DNA of 64,000 nucleotides from contig NC_074726.1 of NCBI RefSeq assembly GCF_947242115.1, positions 4,172,451 through 4,236,450 of the forward strand, written 5' to 3'. The notes under the pieces were generated by a model. It was given only the letters and a program-made list of their open reading frames with translations. It made no database searches and was not told the origin of the DNA. Shown in pieces: positions 12,331 through 25,900 of the stretch. Origin of the DNA: Biomphalaria glabrata (Eukaryota > Mollusca > Gastropoda > Planorbidae). The position numbers and the translations under genes are program-made. Positions within the stretch are counted from its first letter, which is position 1; each line of letters opens with the position of its first letter.

Positions 12331-12894
12331 TCGAAGAATGAGATCCAACTTATTTTTAAAAAATGTAACCCCTTTACAGATCAAGTCATCATTGCAATGG
12401 ACATTCAGATCTGCATTAACATAAAAATGATCAAAATTTGAATAGGTTTCGAAACGCAGAAAGTTGTGTGGTTTGCATTCCGAACTGTCTTCTCTGTGGT
12501 CTCAGGTTCAAACATTGACCACTGCCATTAACTAACATCCTGCTGGAGTTTTGGGCTATGACTTAATAATATTAAATCCTGATTCGAAACTTTGTCTAAA
12601 CCTAGCAAGTGAAAAGGAACATACTAAAATAATGTTGTGTGTATAATGAAGAACTCTATTAAAATGTGATTTTGTATTTACATTTATTGGTATTTATTAT
12701 ATAAAATAAAATTGTAGAATGTTTCTGTGATTTGTTTCACAGGGAATATTGTATTTCCAAAATGATGAAAGATCCATCTAGTAAACTTGTCTGTATGCCA
12801 CATGTCATATATGTTTTCTGTAAAATAGATTTTAAAAAATTTATTTATTAACATTTATACTTAATTATGTATACATATATAGAACTAGTGGTTA

Positions 12895-13146
12895 TATATA
12901 TATATATATATTATATATGTTATACTGATTATCTGATCTAACATCAACATCTAACTCTTATTGTTCTTAATAATAATAAATTACTCTACTCTAGGTCTAG
13001 GCAATCTAATATATTATATATAAGACCAGGGCCGGTCTTAAGCCACTGCAACCTATGCGGTCGCAGTGGGCCCTGCACTTTCATAGGCTTCGTGCTAATT
13101 CTAGGTGTAATAGTTAAATTGCAATATATATATATATATATATCGA
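12895..13146. repeat. AT microsatellites
   Basis: (TA)n runs at about 12895-12912 and 13124-13152; the second lies inside the hAT-like element. Confidence 0.8.
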
Positions 13147-13558
13147 TATATATAAAACCTGGAAATCTCATAAAAATCTCCTGAAAAATAGACAAAATTG
13201 TGGGTGTCATTCATTCCGAAAACGCTAATCCTACGCACGATAAACGAAATAAGACATTGTCAGCTTTCATGTACTAAAATGTAATAATCAGGCAAATTTT
13301 CACTTTAATCAGAAGTTTCCATACTTTATTTACTTTAATAGAGTGACTGGCATTTTAATATGCCATAGGTTACAAAGTTCGTAAAGTATGGTTAATTTGA
13401 TCGTAATCTTGTACTTAGTAAAGATTTAATAAAATTCAAAGTCGATTTTTTTTTAAATACGAAATCTTAATTTTCACTTATTATCCTTATTCCCACCCAG
13501 ACTAGGCCCCGCGCAATCAGTTTCACATAGGTCCCCGCAATCGTTAGGACCGGCCCTG
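13026..13558. mobile_element. hAT-like non-autonomous element, ends CAGGGCCGGTC
   Basis: Left end CAGGGCCGGTCTTA and right end TAGGACCGGCCCTG are inverse. A related copy with the same blocks (AAGCCACTGCAACCTATGCG, GCAGTGGGCCC, TTTCATAGG) starts at 42041. No clear target duplication was seen here. Confidence 0.65.
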
Positions 13559-15379
13559 TTTAAGTTTAAGACTTAAAGAAATGTCACATGTGTTTAGTAA
13601 AAATCTGTATTTTATATTACCAATATAAATGATGACTTATTATTTTTTTAGATCTAAAGTTTAGCCTTATTAATAAGTATAGTAAGGGCTAGTAAAGAGT
13701 ATAAATATATTCTATATATAATAGATTTAGCTTAGGCTTTAGGTTTTGTCCTTGACTATTATAATATTATATTTATATCTATGAATAATCTTTATGCTAT
13801 TGCTAGGACACTACTCACTAGGTCTTACTATTACAAACTATTACCAAAAAATGTTGGCGACTGGGCTTAGGCTTAACATAGAGGCTAGTCTAGATTACTC
13901 TAGATCTACTTAATTAGTTAAATCTACTAGTTTATAAACTATTAGTATTACTAGTACTACTAGTAAGTAGTATTACTACAATTAGTACAATAATACAAGT
14001 CAAGTATTTATAAACTCTAGATCTAGTGAGTGACTAGTAAAAGTGTTAGAAGGCCTAGCTAGAATTAGAGATATTGAAAATAATATAGATAGATCTAACC
14101 ATTTAGTTTTGTTATATTAGACTTAGTATAGTCTAAGTATAGTATACCTAGACCTAGTCCTTATAGATGATCTACTAGTACTTGATGATACTAGAGACTA
14201 CTACTAGAGTAGACTAGGTCTAGAGTCACTCTAGAGTCTAGATCTGAGTAGTAGTCAAGTAGATCTAGTGCTAGTGATCTAGTCACCCTAGGCCCTAGCC
14301 CTAGTGACTAGTCCTATTATTATAATCTATCTATAATTATATTAATTCAATAGTCTGTTCTAGAATATATTTTGAAAAAGTAGAAGAGTTCTCTTCATGG
14401 CATTTTGGTGCATCCCATGATAAGTATCATTTAAAATTGTTGGACAGCTAGATTTAGATAAATTTATTATCTGAATCGCTATCAATAACGTATCCAGCCA
14501 TGTCTATTTTTATTTACATTTTCTCAGTCCATTACAATACGTCACTTCCGGTTTCGGCCATTGAAGCTGATTTTCAAATCTCGTTATTTTTTACACTTTC
14601 AAATTACTTTTTCTAATATAAATACGCTTTTCTAAAATCTCAAATTTTTAGGAACTAACTTTGATGCTATCTACTATCTAAATCAATCGCTATCTCAATT
14701 TCGAAAAAAACCTCTTCAGTTGGTCTTTAAGGGTTAAGCATATTTATTGATCTAAAAAATGAAAACGATTTATTTAGGAAACTGTGAGAAGTAAACAGCA
14801 GTTACAAAATATAAAAAAACATGCACTGATCTAGATATCTAGACTTAGAGACACAAAGTCACATAGATCTATATATAGACTAGAGTCGACTTCAATAAAA
14901 ACGAAATAAAACTAAACAAATGTCTGAAATGTCAGCATAGTATTAGATCTAGATCTATAAGATCTTATAGATTATTATTTTTATTAATTACATAGAATCT
15001 AGACTAGTTAGTCAGAGATCTAGATTCTCTTGCCACTCTTGTTGGTCAACTTCAAGTAAAAGTATAAAGTCTTTCAATAAAGTAGGCTCTAGACACTAGG
15101 TCTAGATCTAGTTTAAATTTTAAATAGTTTAATGTGTATAATTTATAAACACTCTCACTAGAGTCCCAGTCAGTGATGCCCAGCCTGATTCGACCTGCGG
15201 GCCATTTAATTTCATTTTCCGACATTCGTTTCGCAGGCCAAATGACCAAAAAGATACAAAAACGAAATGAAATTGACCTGAAACAATTTTATTAGAAACA
15301 TGCGGTTCTAGACTAGTACTTAATTAATTAATTAATGGCTTGACGTGAATATCATTGTAGCTACCTTTGCCTTTACCAC

Positions 15380-15660
15380 CGACTCATTTTCTTTTTCTCA
15401 TTTTGGTAAATATTCTCATTCTCCTGGTCTTCCCCAAAAATAAACACTTTGAAATAAGTGCACCCTGTGGCAACTACTGCTCAAACTTCCAAGCCAAAAT
15501 TGAAGCAATTACCATAGCTTTGCAGACAATCAAAAACAAATTATATGAAGGGGTACAATCACCATCAGATATTGTTGTCTTTACAGACTCCCAATCCTCT
15601 CTTCAAGCACTTAACAGCAGCACTTCAAACAGCCCTATTTTAAAAAGGAGATAAATCTGA
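15380..15660 (+). mobile_element. LINE RNase H fragment (I/Jockey type)
   Basis: Frame FEISAPCGNYCSNFQAKIEA, ITIALQTIKN and IVVFTDSQSSLQALNS carries the RNase H acidic residues Glu and the TDSQ Asp. It stops after SNSPILKRR. A matching C-terminal part of such a LINE lies at 33000-33530. Confidence 0.75.
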
Positions 15661-16325
15661 TCCAGGAAACTACAGTTTACCAACACCACTTACATATAAA
15701 ATACCATCATAATAATCACATAGATAAACATAATTATCATAATGTCCTTACTCCATATCAGCATCGCTTCAGAAAATATAACTGTGGCATGTAAGTGGAG
15801 AAATGCAACGAGGCTATTCATTCATTTTAATATTTACGGGGAATAAAGTATAAACAAAGAAAAGCCACTTAAAAATAAAATCACATCATTTTACTTTTTA
15901 TTTTGCATTGCATGTAGATGTATTTTTACTTATCTCTTCTCTCCAAATGTTAAAGTTTCATCATATTAGTTTCTAAATTAAGATGACCCTTTTCACTGAC
16001 AGTAACAGTATTTTTAGACTTGGGTTCACCATAGAATCCTAAAAAGTGTCTAGTAATAAGGTAATAACAATAGCAAGATATAGGGTACCATAAAAAAAAG
16101 GAATAGACTAAATTTAAAGAGCATTAGCTTGCAGTGCCTGAAATTAAAATTAATTGTTATAGAACATAGTACTATACAAGTCAGTTAGATTGAACACTTT
16201 TAGCAATTGCTGTGAGCATCAATCATTGAAACAATGGTCATGTTTGTAAACATTTTTAATATAGTTCTATTTTCAAACTTGAATCTCCACAAAAGCAATA
16301 AATAACCGCTTGTGAAATGAGATTT
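15661..16325. other. Unassigned AT-rich sequence before SINE B
   Basis: No recognised feature. Confidence 0.45.
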
Positions 16326-16330
16326 GGGCA

Positions 16331-16590
16331 TTGTGGCCAAGTGGTAAAGTGCTTAGCTTCCAAACTGAAGTGTTTCAGGTTCAAATCCTGGTGAAGACTT
16401 GGATTTTGAATTTCAAGATTTTTAGGACACCCCTGAGTCTACCCAACCCTAATGGGTACCTTTCATTTGTTAAGAAAAAAGTAAAGGCTGTTGGTGATTG
16501 TGCTGGCCACATGACACACTTAAACAGATGACCTTTACATCATCAGCCCATAGATCATGAGTTCTGAAAGGGTTACTTTACTTTTTTTTT
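16331..16590 (+). repeat. SINE B (tRNA-derived), well preserved copy
   Basis: tRNA-like head: GTGGCCAAGTGGTAAAG (box A like) and GGTTCAAATCCTGG (box B) at 16377-16390. Then the body with CCCTAATGGGTACC, TGTGCTGGCCACATGACAC and GTCTGAAAGGG, and a T-rich end. The tRNA fold is not closed, so it is not a tRNA gene. Confidence 0.8.
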
Positions 16591-16918
16591 TATTACTGTG
16601 AAATGAGATTCATTAAAAAGCAGCATGTAAGCAATGAGGTCTTAACCTGGAAGTTAATCACATCAATGGATGGTTGGTACCATTCCAATTAGAAAAAATT
16701 ATGGGCCAGTAGGAAAGCCAGCCAGAGAATCTAGTCAGCCTGAAACATAGCAAGAGTAATGCCAAAAACATAATGACATAGCTACTAAAGATCTTAAACT
16801 TCTTGCATCATCTCATTGTTAACTTTGCAAGAAACAGTAACTAATTATTTAAAATCTCATTGCAATGTCATAAGCCAGTATTATATCATATTTTTTTTTA
16901 AATATTTTTATTTTTCAG

Positions 16919-16990
16919 AAATAATACCATAAAATGAGGTTTTCTAATTGGATTATTTCACCTTACCAACATTTCAAGATTTAATGAATC
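16919..16990 (+). promoter_or_regulatory. Probable 5'UTR end and start context of the kinase-GTPase gene
   Basis: A pyrimidine-rich tract ending in TTTTTCAG at 16918 would make 16919 the start of the first coding exon, so an upstream non-coding exon is likely. An out-of-frame ATG at 16984 closes at once; the ATG at 16991 opens the long spliced frame. Confidence 0.45.
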
Positions 16991-19900
16991 ATGAATGAAG
17001 ATGCTCTAGTTACAGTAAATCCAGACAATGAAAATGTAAAAACACCAACTGTAGATCCTTCAACTTTAGTTGCACAGTTAAATATAGAAGGTAGCATTTT
17101 TAGCTAATTACATCTTGACATTTATACGAAGCATTTCATCAGATTATGTTTTATGGGACTAATAAAAAGTAGTGTTTTTCTATTCCAGAATAAAAACTTT
17201 ATTTCAGAACAATTAAATGTATATGGAAGAAACTGTTTTAAAAAGGGTAATTAAGGGTTTTATTTAATTTTTTTAAAAATGTCAGTCTTTAATACTTTTA
17301 TTGGTCATTGTCATCACCATCTTTCTCTTGCCCTCTGTCTTAAGATTCATAGGAGATTGCCTAATGAAGGATATTGCCTAATGAAATCCCTCCATACTCC
17401 TGGTCAGCAGCTTGTTCTTAGCAGGACATCAAGAGAGAAGCTAGCCCATTGTTATACATGGGCCAGCCAGTTTTTCTTTGGATAAGCTATTCATAGTGCC
17501 TCCCTCCATTGCACCTTGAAGGATTACTTTTGACAGTGAGATGACTATGTGACCTAACCAAACCAGCTTAGCTTTCATCTTTTCACAGTATTGAAGGGTT
17601 CCTCCTTTTTGCCATCCAGAGTGTTAACTAGCAAAAGTGCAAACTCATTTGTCTTCTTTTCCTGGTATCACAGATGATATGATAAAGAAATTTTCAAAAC
17701 CCATCTTTCCAATAAGAAGACTTTGTGTACCATAGTTTATTGTACAGTGTAGAGACAGATTTATAATAATATATTGTACCATGCCACTCAAACATTGTTT
17801 AAACACCAGTTAAACACATGTATATATGCAATTATAATTGCATAAAAAAACAGCAACTAAATTACATATAAGCATTAGTTCATTTTTTTTTTAATGTAAA
17901 CAAATCATTATAGATTTTACTTATTGTTTTTTTTAGATCACAAAGAATGCAATGTGTCTCAAGAACCTTTGATGAAGTTATTGTTAGTGGATAAATGTAA
18001 GTATTAATTTTTTAATTACAAACTTGTATGGCTGGTTTCCACTTTGGGATGGTCTAAATACTTATTGACATATTGAGTTAATTATTTTATTTCATATTGT
18101 TTTCCACAAGAACTAGTTTTTTTTTAAGTAATATTCCTTAAAATAAATTTAAAAAGCATTTGGAATTTAAATTGAGTAGATCTAAAAGCAAATTTTAAGT
18201 TTTATAGAACCAGCTAGACGGTAAATATTTGTGATCTGGACATCCCAGACTAGATAAAAAAAAAATCCATGAAATAAAAAAAAACAAATTCTTAGTAGTA
18301 ATATAGTAATAATATTTTACTGTCTGCACACTGTATATCTTTACCCTCCTAATAGGTTATGTTAGGTCTGTACCAATATTCCAAATTGTCTTTAACCTAT
18401 AATAGATCTAATTTTACATTAAGAAAACCCAAAAATTTACATTTCTGGTTTATTAATTATTTTTCTTTTATTAACAAATGTGCTTAGATAATTTGAAAAA
18501 TATTTTGATTGCCCAAAAAATAAATGTTCTTGAATAGAGACTTCCATTAAAAGTCACATTTTTTCTTTAGTTACAACTACAGAAACACCTAAGCAGTATA
18601 CAATTGGAAGATTGTTAGGATCAGGAGGATATGGGAGAGTCTACCTCTGCTGTGATTCCAGCACTTCTATATTGTTCGCAATGAAACAAGTTGATCTTGG
18701 TAACTTGAACAGTCACATTTCCAAGGTATGTCTTAGAGTATTTAAGCTAAAGACTAATTTCATTGCTGATTTACCATCCATTTGTAAAAATGTTTGTTTG
18801 TAAAATGTTTACATGTTTTGGATGTTCCTTCAGAGGGGAAGATAATTTATTTACTTCGTAGTCCAAACCTCCCGCGAGATGACAGGGGATGGGAGTGGTT
18901 TGAACCTGGGACCATCGATATGTCAGAAATACCACATGACCAGGCAGCCGCTCAGTACATACACATTAAACATACAAAGTGATTGTTTTCTTGTATTTTT
19001 CACTTGTCTCACTTTTTTTTTTCTTTTGACCTGTAACTCTTTTGCAGTCTATGCCAAAGAAAAATAGTGTTGTTTTTTTCCCCATCTGTTTGCAATACTA
19101 TACAGAGTGTTGGTTATGTTGGGTCTTTTTAGTTAATAGGGACTGACTAATGTGAATTAAATTAGGGCATTCAGGTAGTGAGAGTTTGGAGGGGTGGGTA
19201 TGTGGGATTTATTCTTTTCTTTGTCTCACTCCCTGGACCCTTGAATATTTTGACATGAGCTCTGGGATGATGTTTGTTTTGCAAGTTTTGGATGTTCCTT
19301 TAGAAGAGCTTGCTACATCCTAGCCAAACCTCCTGCAGGATGGCAAGATGACAGTGCTCAGGGTTCAATCTCAGGGCATCTAGCATGAAGTGTGCCAAAA
19401 CATTAGAATGTGTACATGTCTTATAGTTTAGTCATCTTTGAGACCATTTATCTTGAATCGTATTTTCAGAAATAATATTCATGTTTAGCTAATAAAAGAC
19501 AAGTTTAGATGTATTATAGTAAATGCATAAACATAAAAAAAAAAAGAAAGAAAGTGGTGTGAGATATGGAAAAAAAAAAAGAGGACGCAAAATATTTTTC
19601 TTTTTCCTGTTGGTTCTTCCAGGAAGTTCAAGCACTGATCAATGAAGTTCAGATTCTTAGTAAAATTCAACATGAAAGAGTTGTGCAATACTTGGGCTGC
19701 CAAGAAAACAAAGAATCATTATCAATCTTCTTAGAGTATATGCCTGGGGTAAATTTTTAAACCTAAATTTCATTTTTGTCTTATGTAGTTTCTTTTTACA
19801 TTAAAAAAAAAAATTTTGCTACCGCAGGAAAAGCAAATCATACTTGCAGTACCTCATGCCAGAAATCATTTATGGTAGAACATGGGATGTGTGGCAGATG

Positions 19901-22900
19901 CCACTTGGTACCTATCAAAGGGACTTAATTTTAAATCGGGATTTAGAGTGTGAATTTTTGTCTCAAGCAGAGTTGTGGTTTATAACTCACAATTATACCT
20001 CCCCCCCTCCCACACACACACACACACACCAATGTCTACGAAAGAGATTGGTTTAGATTGCACTGAGCCTTTGAAAGCATAAAAGTCAGCTATACAAATG
20101 CAATTTTTTTAAAATGATCTTTCAAAAATTGTTGTTTTTGTATGTAATTAAAAAGAAATCTTGTCCATATTTAACCAGGCTAGCATCTGTTTCGACATCT
20201 CTGCCTGGTTTCCCAATTTGATTATTACAAATAGAATTAAATCATTCTAATAATTTGCCTAAAATGCAGAATCCAAACATTTAAGGAGTTTCCTTCAGGA
20301 TATTAAAGCTTATTTATTATTTCATGTACTCTTTTACCTGACAATTCTACAACAAAATACAAGAAATACAAGAAATATTTAACTTTACACTTACATCTAT
20401 TTCTTTTTACACACTATCAGGGTTCACTTTTAAATCACATGCAGCAGTTTGGTCCACTGACAGAAGCTGTAGCTGGGAACTGTACAAAACAGATCTTGGA
20501 AGGATTGGTATTTTTACATAAAAATAACATTGTCCATAGGGATATTAAAGGTATGTACATTGTTTAATCAACTAGTTTTTTATTTTTAATATTTTAAAAT
20601 TTAAATCATTGTTCGATCAACTAGTTTTAGTTTAAAATGCTTATATCAACTCTGTCTGTTAAAAAGTTTGTTATTACTCCGACATCCTATCTCGGATCAA
20701 GCTGAAATTTCGCACACTTATTTCTTTACCTGACAACACAAGAATCAATTTTTAAAAAATCAAACAATTAGTTAATTGACTAATGGTAATTAATTATTTT
20801 GTTTGGTATCTTAAACAAGGGAAAACAATCATACTTGACAGATGTGGTGGTACAAGTTGAATTAATCTCCTTGAGCTTGAGGACTCTTGAGCTCTGAGTA
20901 AACATTTTTGTATGCATTAAAAAAACGATCATGTAAACATTCACCAAGATGCTCCATTTTTCCCTCGCCCTTTCAAAACTGGTCCAGACAAGTGATAGGA
21001 TCATAGCGCTTTGAGAAAGCTAATAGCTAAACAAAAATAATTCGTAAAAATATTTCTCATCGCATATATTTATTTTCTATAGGTCAGTCGCACTTATAAT
21101 TACATAACTGATCTAAACTAAGTGATACAATTACACTTAATATAAGGTTGTTTTTATTTTTTAAAGTATTTTTTCAGTCATATGTTAAGTTGTAAAGGTA
21201 TGCACATTGTTTAATCAACTAGTTTTTTTTAATATGTTAACTTTAGGCCTATTATTGTGTTGACATATAATAATGTTTCCATTTCTTCTTCTGATGCAAT
21301 TTTCAATTTTGTTTTATGGTTTATCTTGCATCACACTTTTACATGTAACTATAGAGCCCTACTCTAGAGGGACATCTCCATTCACATAGAATTTGCTAGA
21401 AGATTCATCTCTGATATTGTAAATTTGTAAACTGTTCAGATGTAGAAGCCAATGTGCAATCATTGATTCATTAGACCCAGAATTGTGCCAGAGAAGATAG
21501 TGAACAGAGTAGGAGCAAGTGCTTCATGTCATTCTCTATTGGGAAGAGAGGCTACCATTGTGTTACATTGGACATTTTGGTCCCTCATGAACCTGCTTGA
21601 GAATGGATAAGAACCTTGTAGGACAACCGACAAATCCTCCTAAGACAATCGTGACTTAGTTTGTCAAAACTTTAATAAGATCCTCAAAGACAACACATAT
21701 AATTCAGGTTCTACTTCTTACATTTTACTTGCATTTGTTGACAAAAATCATGTTGGAGGTACTTTGACCAGCTCTAAAACACACTGGCTCTCACAATTTT
21801 GTCCACTATAGAGTTGGACAGTTGATTAGCTCTTTCTCTCCTAACTGACGATACCACCGTTGATTTCACCAGAATATGGTAAATAATTACGGAGAGAAAG
21901 AGTTAAGTAAGACTTATAAAAATCAAATACCTTTCCTGCTATTAATAGAAAAAGTAATGGAGAGGTTAAATTTAATTCCTTTCTTATGAATGGATATTGT
22001 AATGGTATCTTGAAGCTCAGGCGGTAAAAGCCGTTTTCTCAAGCCAAAAGTGAATCTGTTAGCCTTTATATTAGAGCAACACTTTCATTGTGAAGATTTC
22101 TACCAAAAGGTCATCAGTGCTGGGTGTTTTGTGTTTTTTTGAGTTTATTTATTGACTTCCTCAGATGTAGGTGAGTCTGTGGAATATTAGCCACAGATAA
22201 CCAATACAAAACAGTTCAATGCTAAAACTAATGAAAAAAAAAAAGTTATTCACAAACATTCATAATTCATGTCTTCTGTATCCCTTAAGCCCCAAAGGTG
22301 ATTCAGACATCAAAACATTCTACTCTACTTATGTTTTAGATAGTACTCAGTTTGACATATCTTGTCATCTCTGTAATGTGCTACTTCAAGTCGGAATAGT
22401 ATTTTAAAATGTTCTTCTTGGGGATGACTTTCTATCCCCAGATTTTTATATCCAATTTTTACACGCTCTCACTTAAATGTTTACCAACATTGTCTATTCA
22501 TTAACATGTAACATTTTCATAAAGGGTAATAGTTTAATTTCTCTTTTTTTATGTTTAAATGCTCTAATGAAATCTTTTTTTATTCTTGTTTATCATGAAG
22601 CTGCCAACATTCTCAGAGACACTGTGGGTAACATCAAACTAACTGATTTTGGAGTTTCTAAACAGCTTCACAGCATTTCTTGTGCATCTGGTTTAAGTAC
22701 AACAATCGGATCACCTTACTGGATGGCCCCTGAAGTAATCAAAGAGGCGGGATATGGTCAGAATGCAGACTTATGGTGAGCTCAATTCGTCTTAAGTTTT
22801 TTTTTATGTTTAGGCCTAAACTTTTGACTCTTAAATCTCAATTTACTTGTGCCCTTGAGGGAAAAAAACATTAAACTTTTATGCTGACTACTTCCCTTTC

Positions 22901-25900
22901 GTTGAAACATTTGACTTGACACATATCTTTATTCTATTTTGGGGTAACATATTTAGATTAGAGTAGGTTATTTTAGGTTTCCCTTGCTATGTATGGGGCT
23001 ATGATGTAAATCTCATCTGTTTCTATGGTTGATGATTAAGGATGGTGTCTTTATCCCAGTCTTCACCTGGACTCAAGACCTGTTGGTTCAGAAGCCAAGG
23101 ATTTTGCCACTTGGCAACATAGCTCTACTATTTTAATTCTCATCATCTACAATTTTTATTATTATTACTTTTGTAATGTATTTAAAATCAGTAATAATCA
23201 ATACAAAGCTGAATGGTGGCACCATTAGGATCATTCATAAGTAGGTGGAATCTAAGGATGTAATTTTTCTTAGCACATACTCTTTAAATTATAGCTTAGA
23301 GTATTAGTTTCAAGTTTATATAGAAATAATTCATAAGGATGGCTGCCTGGTCTTGCGGTTTGCGCGCTGGACTGTCATTTGGATTTATCAATGGTCATGG
23401 GTTCAATCCCTGCCCGCTCTCATCCCCCTTCGTCCTGCGGGAGGTTTGAACTAGGAAGTAAACTATCTTCAACTCTGTAGGAACATCCGAAACATGTAAA
23501 ACATTTTACAAACATTTTTTATAATTCAGATATATTCAGTGCTATGTTTACCATTATTGAACTTTGCACACACTGATATAAAAAAAACTGACCTAGTTGT
23601 AAAAATGTAATAGATTTGGTTTGATTTATCAGGAGTGTTGGTTGCACTGTTGTTGAAATGTTGACTACAAAGCCACCATTTTCTCACCTAGAACCCTGTG
23701 CTGCCATCTACAAGATAGTTACTTGCAAATATCCAGAGTATGAGTTGCCAGCTGGCACGTCTGACCTTGTTAAGAACTTTCTCAACACAGCATTTCAACT
23801 CAATAGTTCTAAGCGAAAGTCAGCATCTGAGTTACTTTATCATTCTTTTATTACTGGTATGTGTGTATTATGTAAATTAAATGTAATTTTTTTATGTTGT
23901 TACAGTGTCTTAATGTAAAAAATTTGATATTTATAATAATATGTAAGCAATTATCAGCTATATGGTACATAGGGTAGTGATAAATGGCCTTTTCAGAATC
24001 TAGAAATTAAACTTTGCAGATACTTGCTATCTGTCAGAAGACCATACGGCTGCAGGCCTTACACAATTTAACAAAATCTCCCAGTGGACACTATTTAGGA
24101 CAATACTGTCAAATTTGCTTCTTTTAATCTTGGCTTTTGCTGATAAAGAATGGTAATTTTAATTTACGCTTCTTTATATCTTAGTTCCACAATTGTTGGC
24201 TTAACACAACAGTTCATCTAATGACTTGTAAATACATGAAAGACACTGTTCCATCGATAAATCAAAAAAAAAAAAAAATTATTTACAGTTATACAAAATT
24301 GAACACCTACTGTTCATGTCAAATGTTTTGAAGAACTCTATCCGCCCAACATTGTATCTTTTTTTTTTATATATTTTCTAAATCACAAAATCTTACTTTT
24401 TTTGTTTGTTTTTTAAATAAAGTCTACAAATGAATTATATTCTAATACAGTTTTGTTGGAGGAAAAACAAAACAACAAAACTAAATGAAACAACTTCAAC
24501 ACATTGAACATTCTATTCATTGCAAAATCATCATTCAGGTTTAGGTCCAAATCTTATAATGTATTCATTTTTTAAATTATCGTGCTATAATTGAGTTAAT
24601 ATTTTTTTATTGTTATAGGCAATTCAGTGAGAGAGTCCGGAGAAATCATTATGGCACAATCTAAAGGTAGGTTCAAATTTATCATATATAAGATCAAAAC
24701 TCTGGTACAATTATATACATTGTGTATATTTTCTTTATTTCAAATGCATAAGTTGCAGGGTATGTTCTACTCTAAGGAACGCATACTCAAAAAATGATTT
24801 ATGTAGGCTTTTGAAACCTAGTCAGATGCCACTTTTACCTAAGATATATGAAATGTGGTTAAGACAGCTTCTCCAGATTAACTAGAAGAAAGGCTCTATG
24901 AGAAAAGCCAATGTTGTTCTATAACTGATTTCGTAAGGAAATAGAATATTTTTAAGCAGTTACCTTTTTAGTTACGTCAAAATAGAACTAGTTTCATTTT
25001 GCAATATTCTTCACACGATTCAAACCTCTTTAAAAATTTCTCTGTTTGAACTCTCTAAGAGGGGGCTATACATCTCTACATTGTGATTTTTGTTCTACAT
25101 TCTTATTTCTCACTTGGGTGTGTCTTCTTTATTTTATCCCCTGACTTTGAGGGATCACCACTGCTGATTCTTTCAAAACCACATCCCTTGCTTCCAAAAC
25201 ACTCATTTATTGAATTCGTTTTTACCTTTTTAATTTAGCTAAATGTTTTTATACATGTTATAAGTGGGGAGGGGATTTTTTTTTTAAATAATTAAAATTG
25301 TTTAAAGTACAAAAGAAATAGAAACTTATAAATTAAAATAATTCAATTAAAAATTTTTAAAAAGTAATAACTTGAAAAACAAATGAAAAAAAAATTTGAT
25401 AGTTTAGAAAATTAGTGAAAAATAACCATTAATCTCTAGGGCAGTATTATGGTACTATATATATAAATAAATTTTTTATATGAATATGCTAATAGAATAT
25501 GATTTAACAACACACGTAGAAAAATTAAACCGTTTATTATTTGTATACTATTTTACAACCAATATCATCCTGTTTTTGCTTGGATCATTTCATTAGACTT
25601 TGAAGATTGTCACGATGTCACTTTTTTTTTTCTCAACCCAATTTCAAAGCAAGATCAGGCAGAAACTTCACAACCTATCATTTTCATTGTCTACCTCCTG
25701 GGAAAATATCTCAAAAATTATGTTTAAACTCACTTTGTCTTTCTTGATACTATTAGATCAGTATAAGAAATTAGACAAGAAGAATATAAACTTATTTGTA
25801 ATTAATTGGATCACTTTTTTTTTTCATCAGATAATTCCAAGAGGTAAGGTAAATATGTTATTTTATTACCATTACAAATATTTTGATAACATGAATACTC

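Larger units (their letters stand above)
10452..14726. mobile_element. Element B: 4.3-kb non-coding, TTAA-flanked, with 20-bp inverted ends
   Basis: The left end AGACCAACTGAAGAGGTTTT (10452-10471) is matched by its inverse at 14707-14726. Both sides carry TTAA (10448-10451, 14727-14730), the target duplication of piggyBac-type transposition. Weak similarity continues inside both ends (TGACGTA, GAAACCGG). I see no transposase frame, so it would be non-autonomous. The interior is unusually rich in CTAG and AGATCT and holds a nested element at 13026 and a LINE end at 12105. Confidence 0.7.
10360..14733. mobile_element. Second copy of MITE A, split by element B
   Basis: Left half 10360-10447 begins CCCTTAAGATGCG after TTAA (10356-10359). 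The last three bases GGG are at 14731-14733, followed by TTAA (14734-14737). Taking out 10448-14726 restores CAGCAC(T)TTAAGGG, the end seen in the copy at 2008-2080. Confidence 0.65.

Noticed and set aside
16331-16405. tRNA gene
   Set aside because: Box A and box B words are present, but the arms do not close and the same head recurs on many SINE B copies.
24667-24790. Read-through end of the kinase as a separate protein
   Set aside because: An open frame continues about 40 codons past exon 8, but the GTAGGT donor and phase-matched downstream exons are a better model. It may still be an alternative end.
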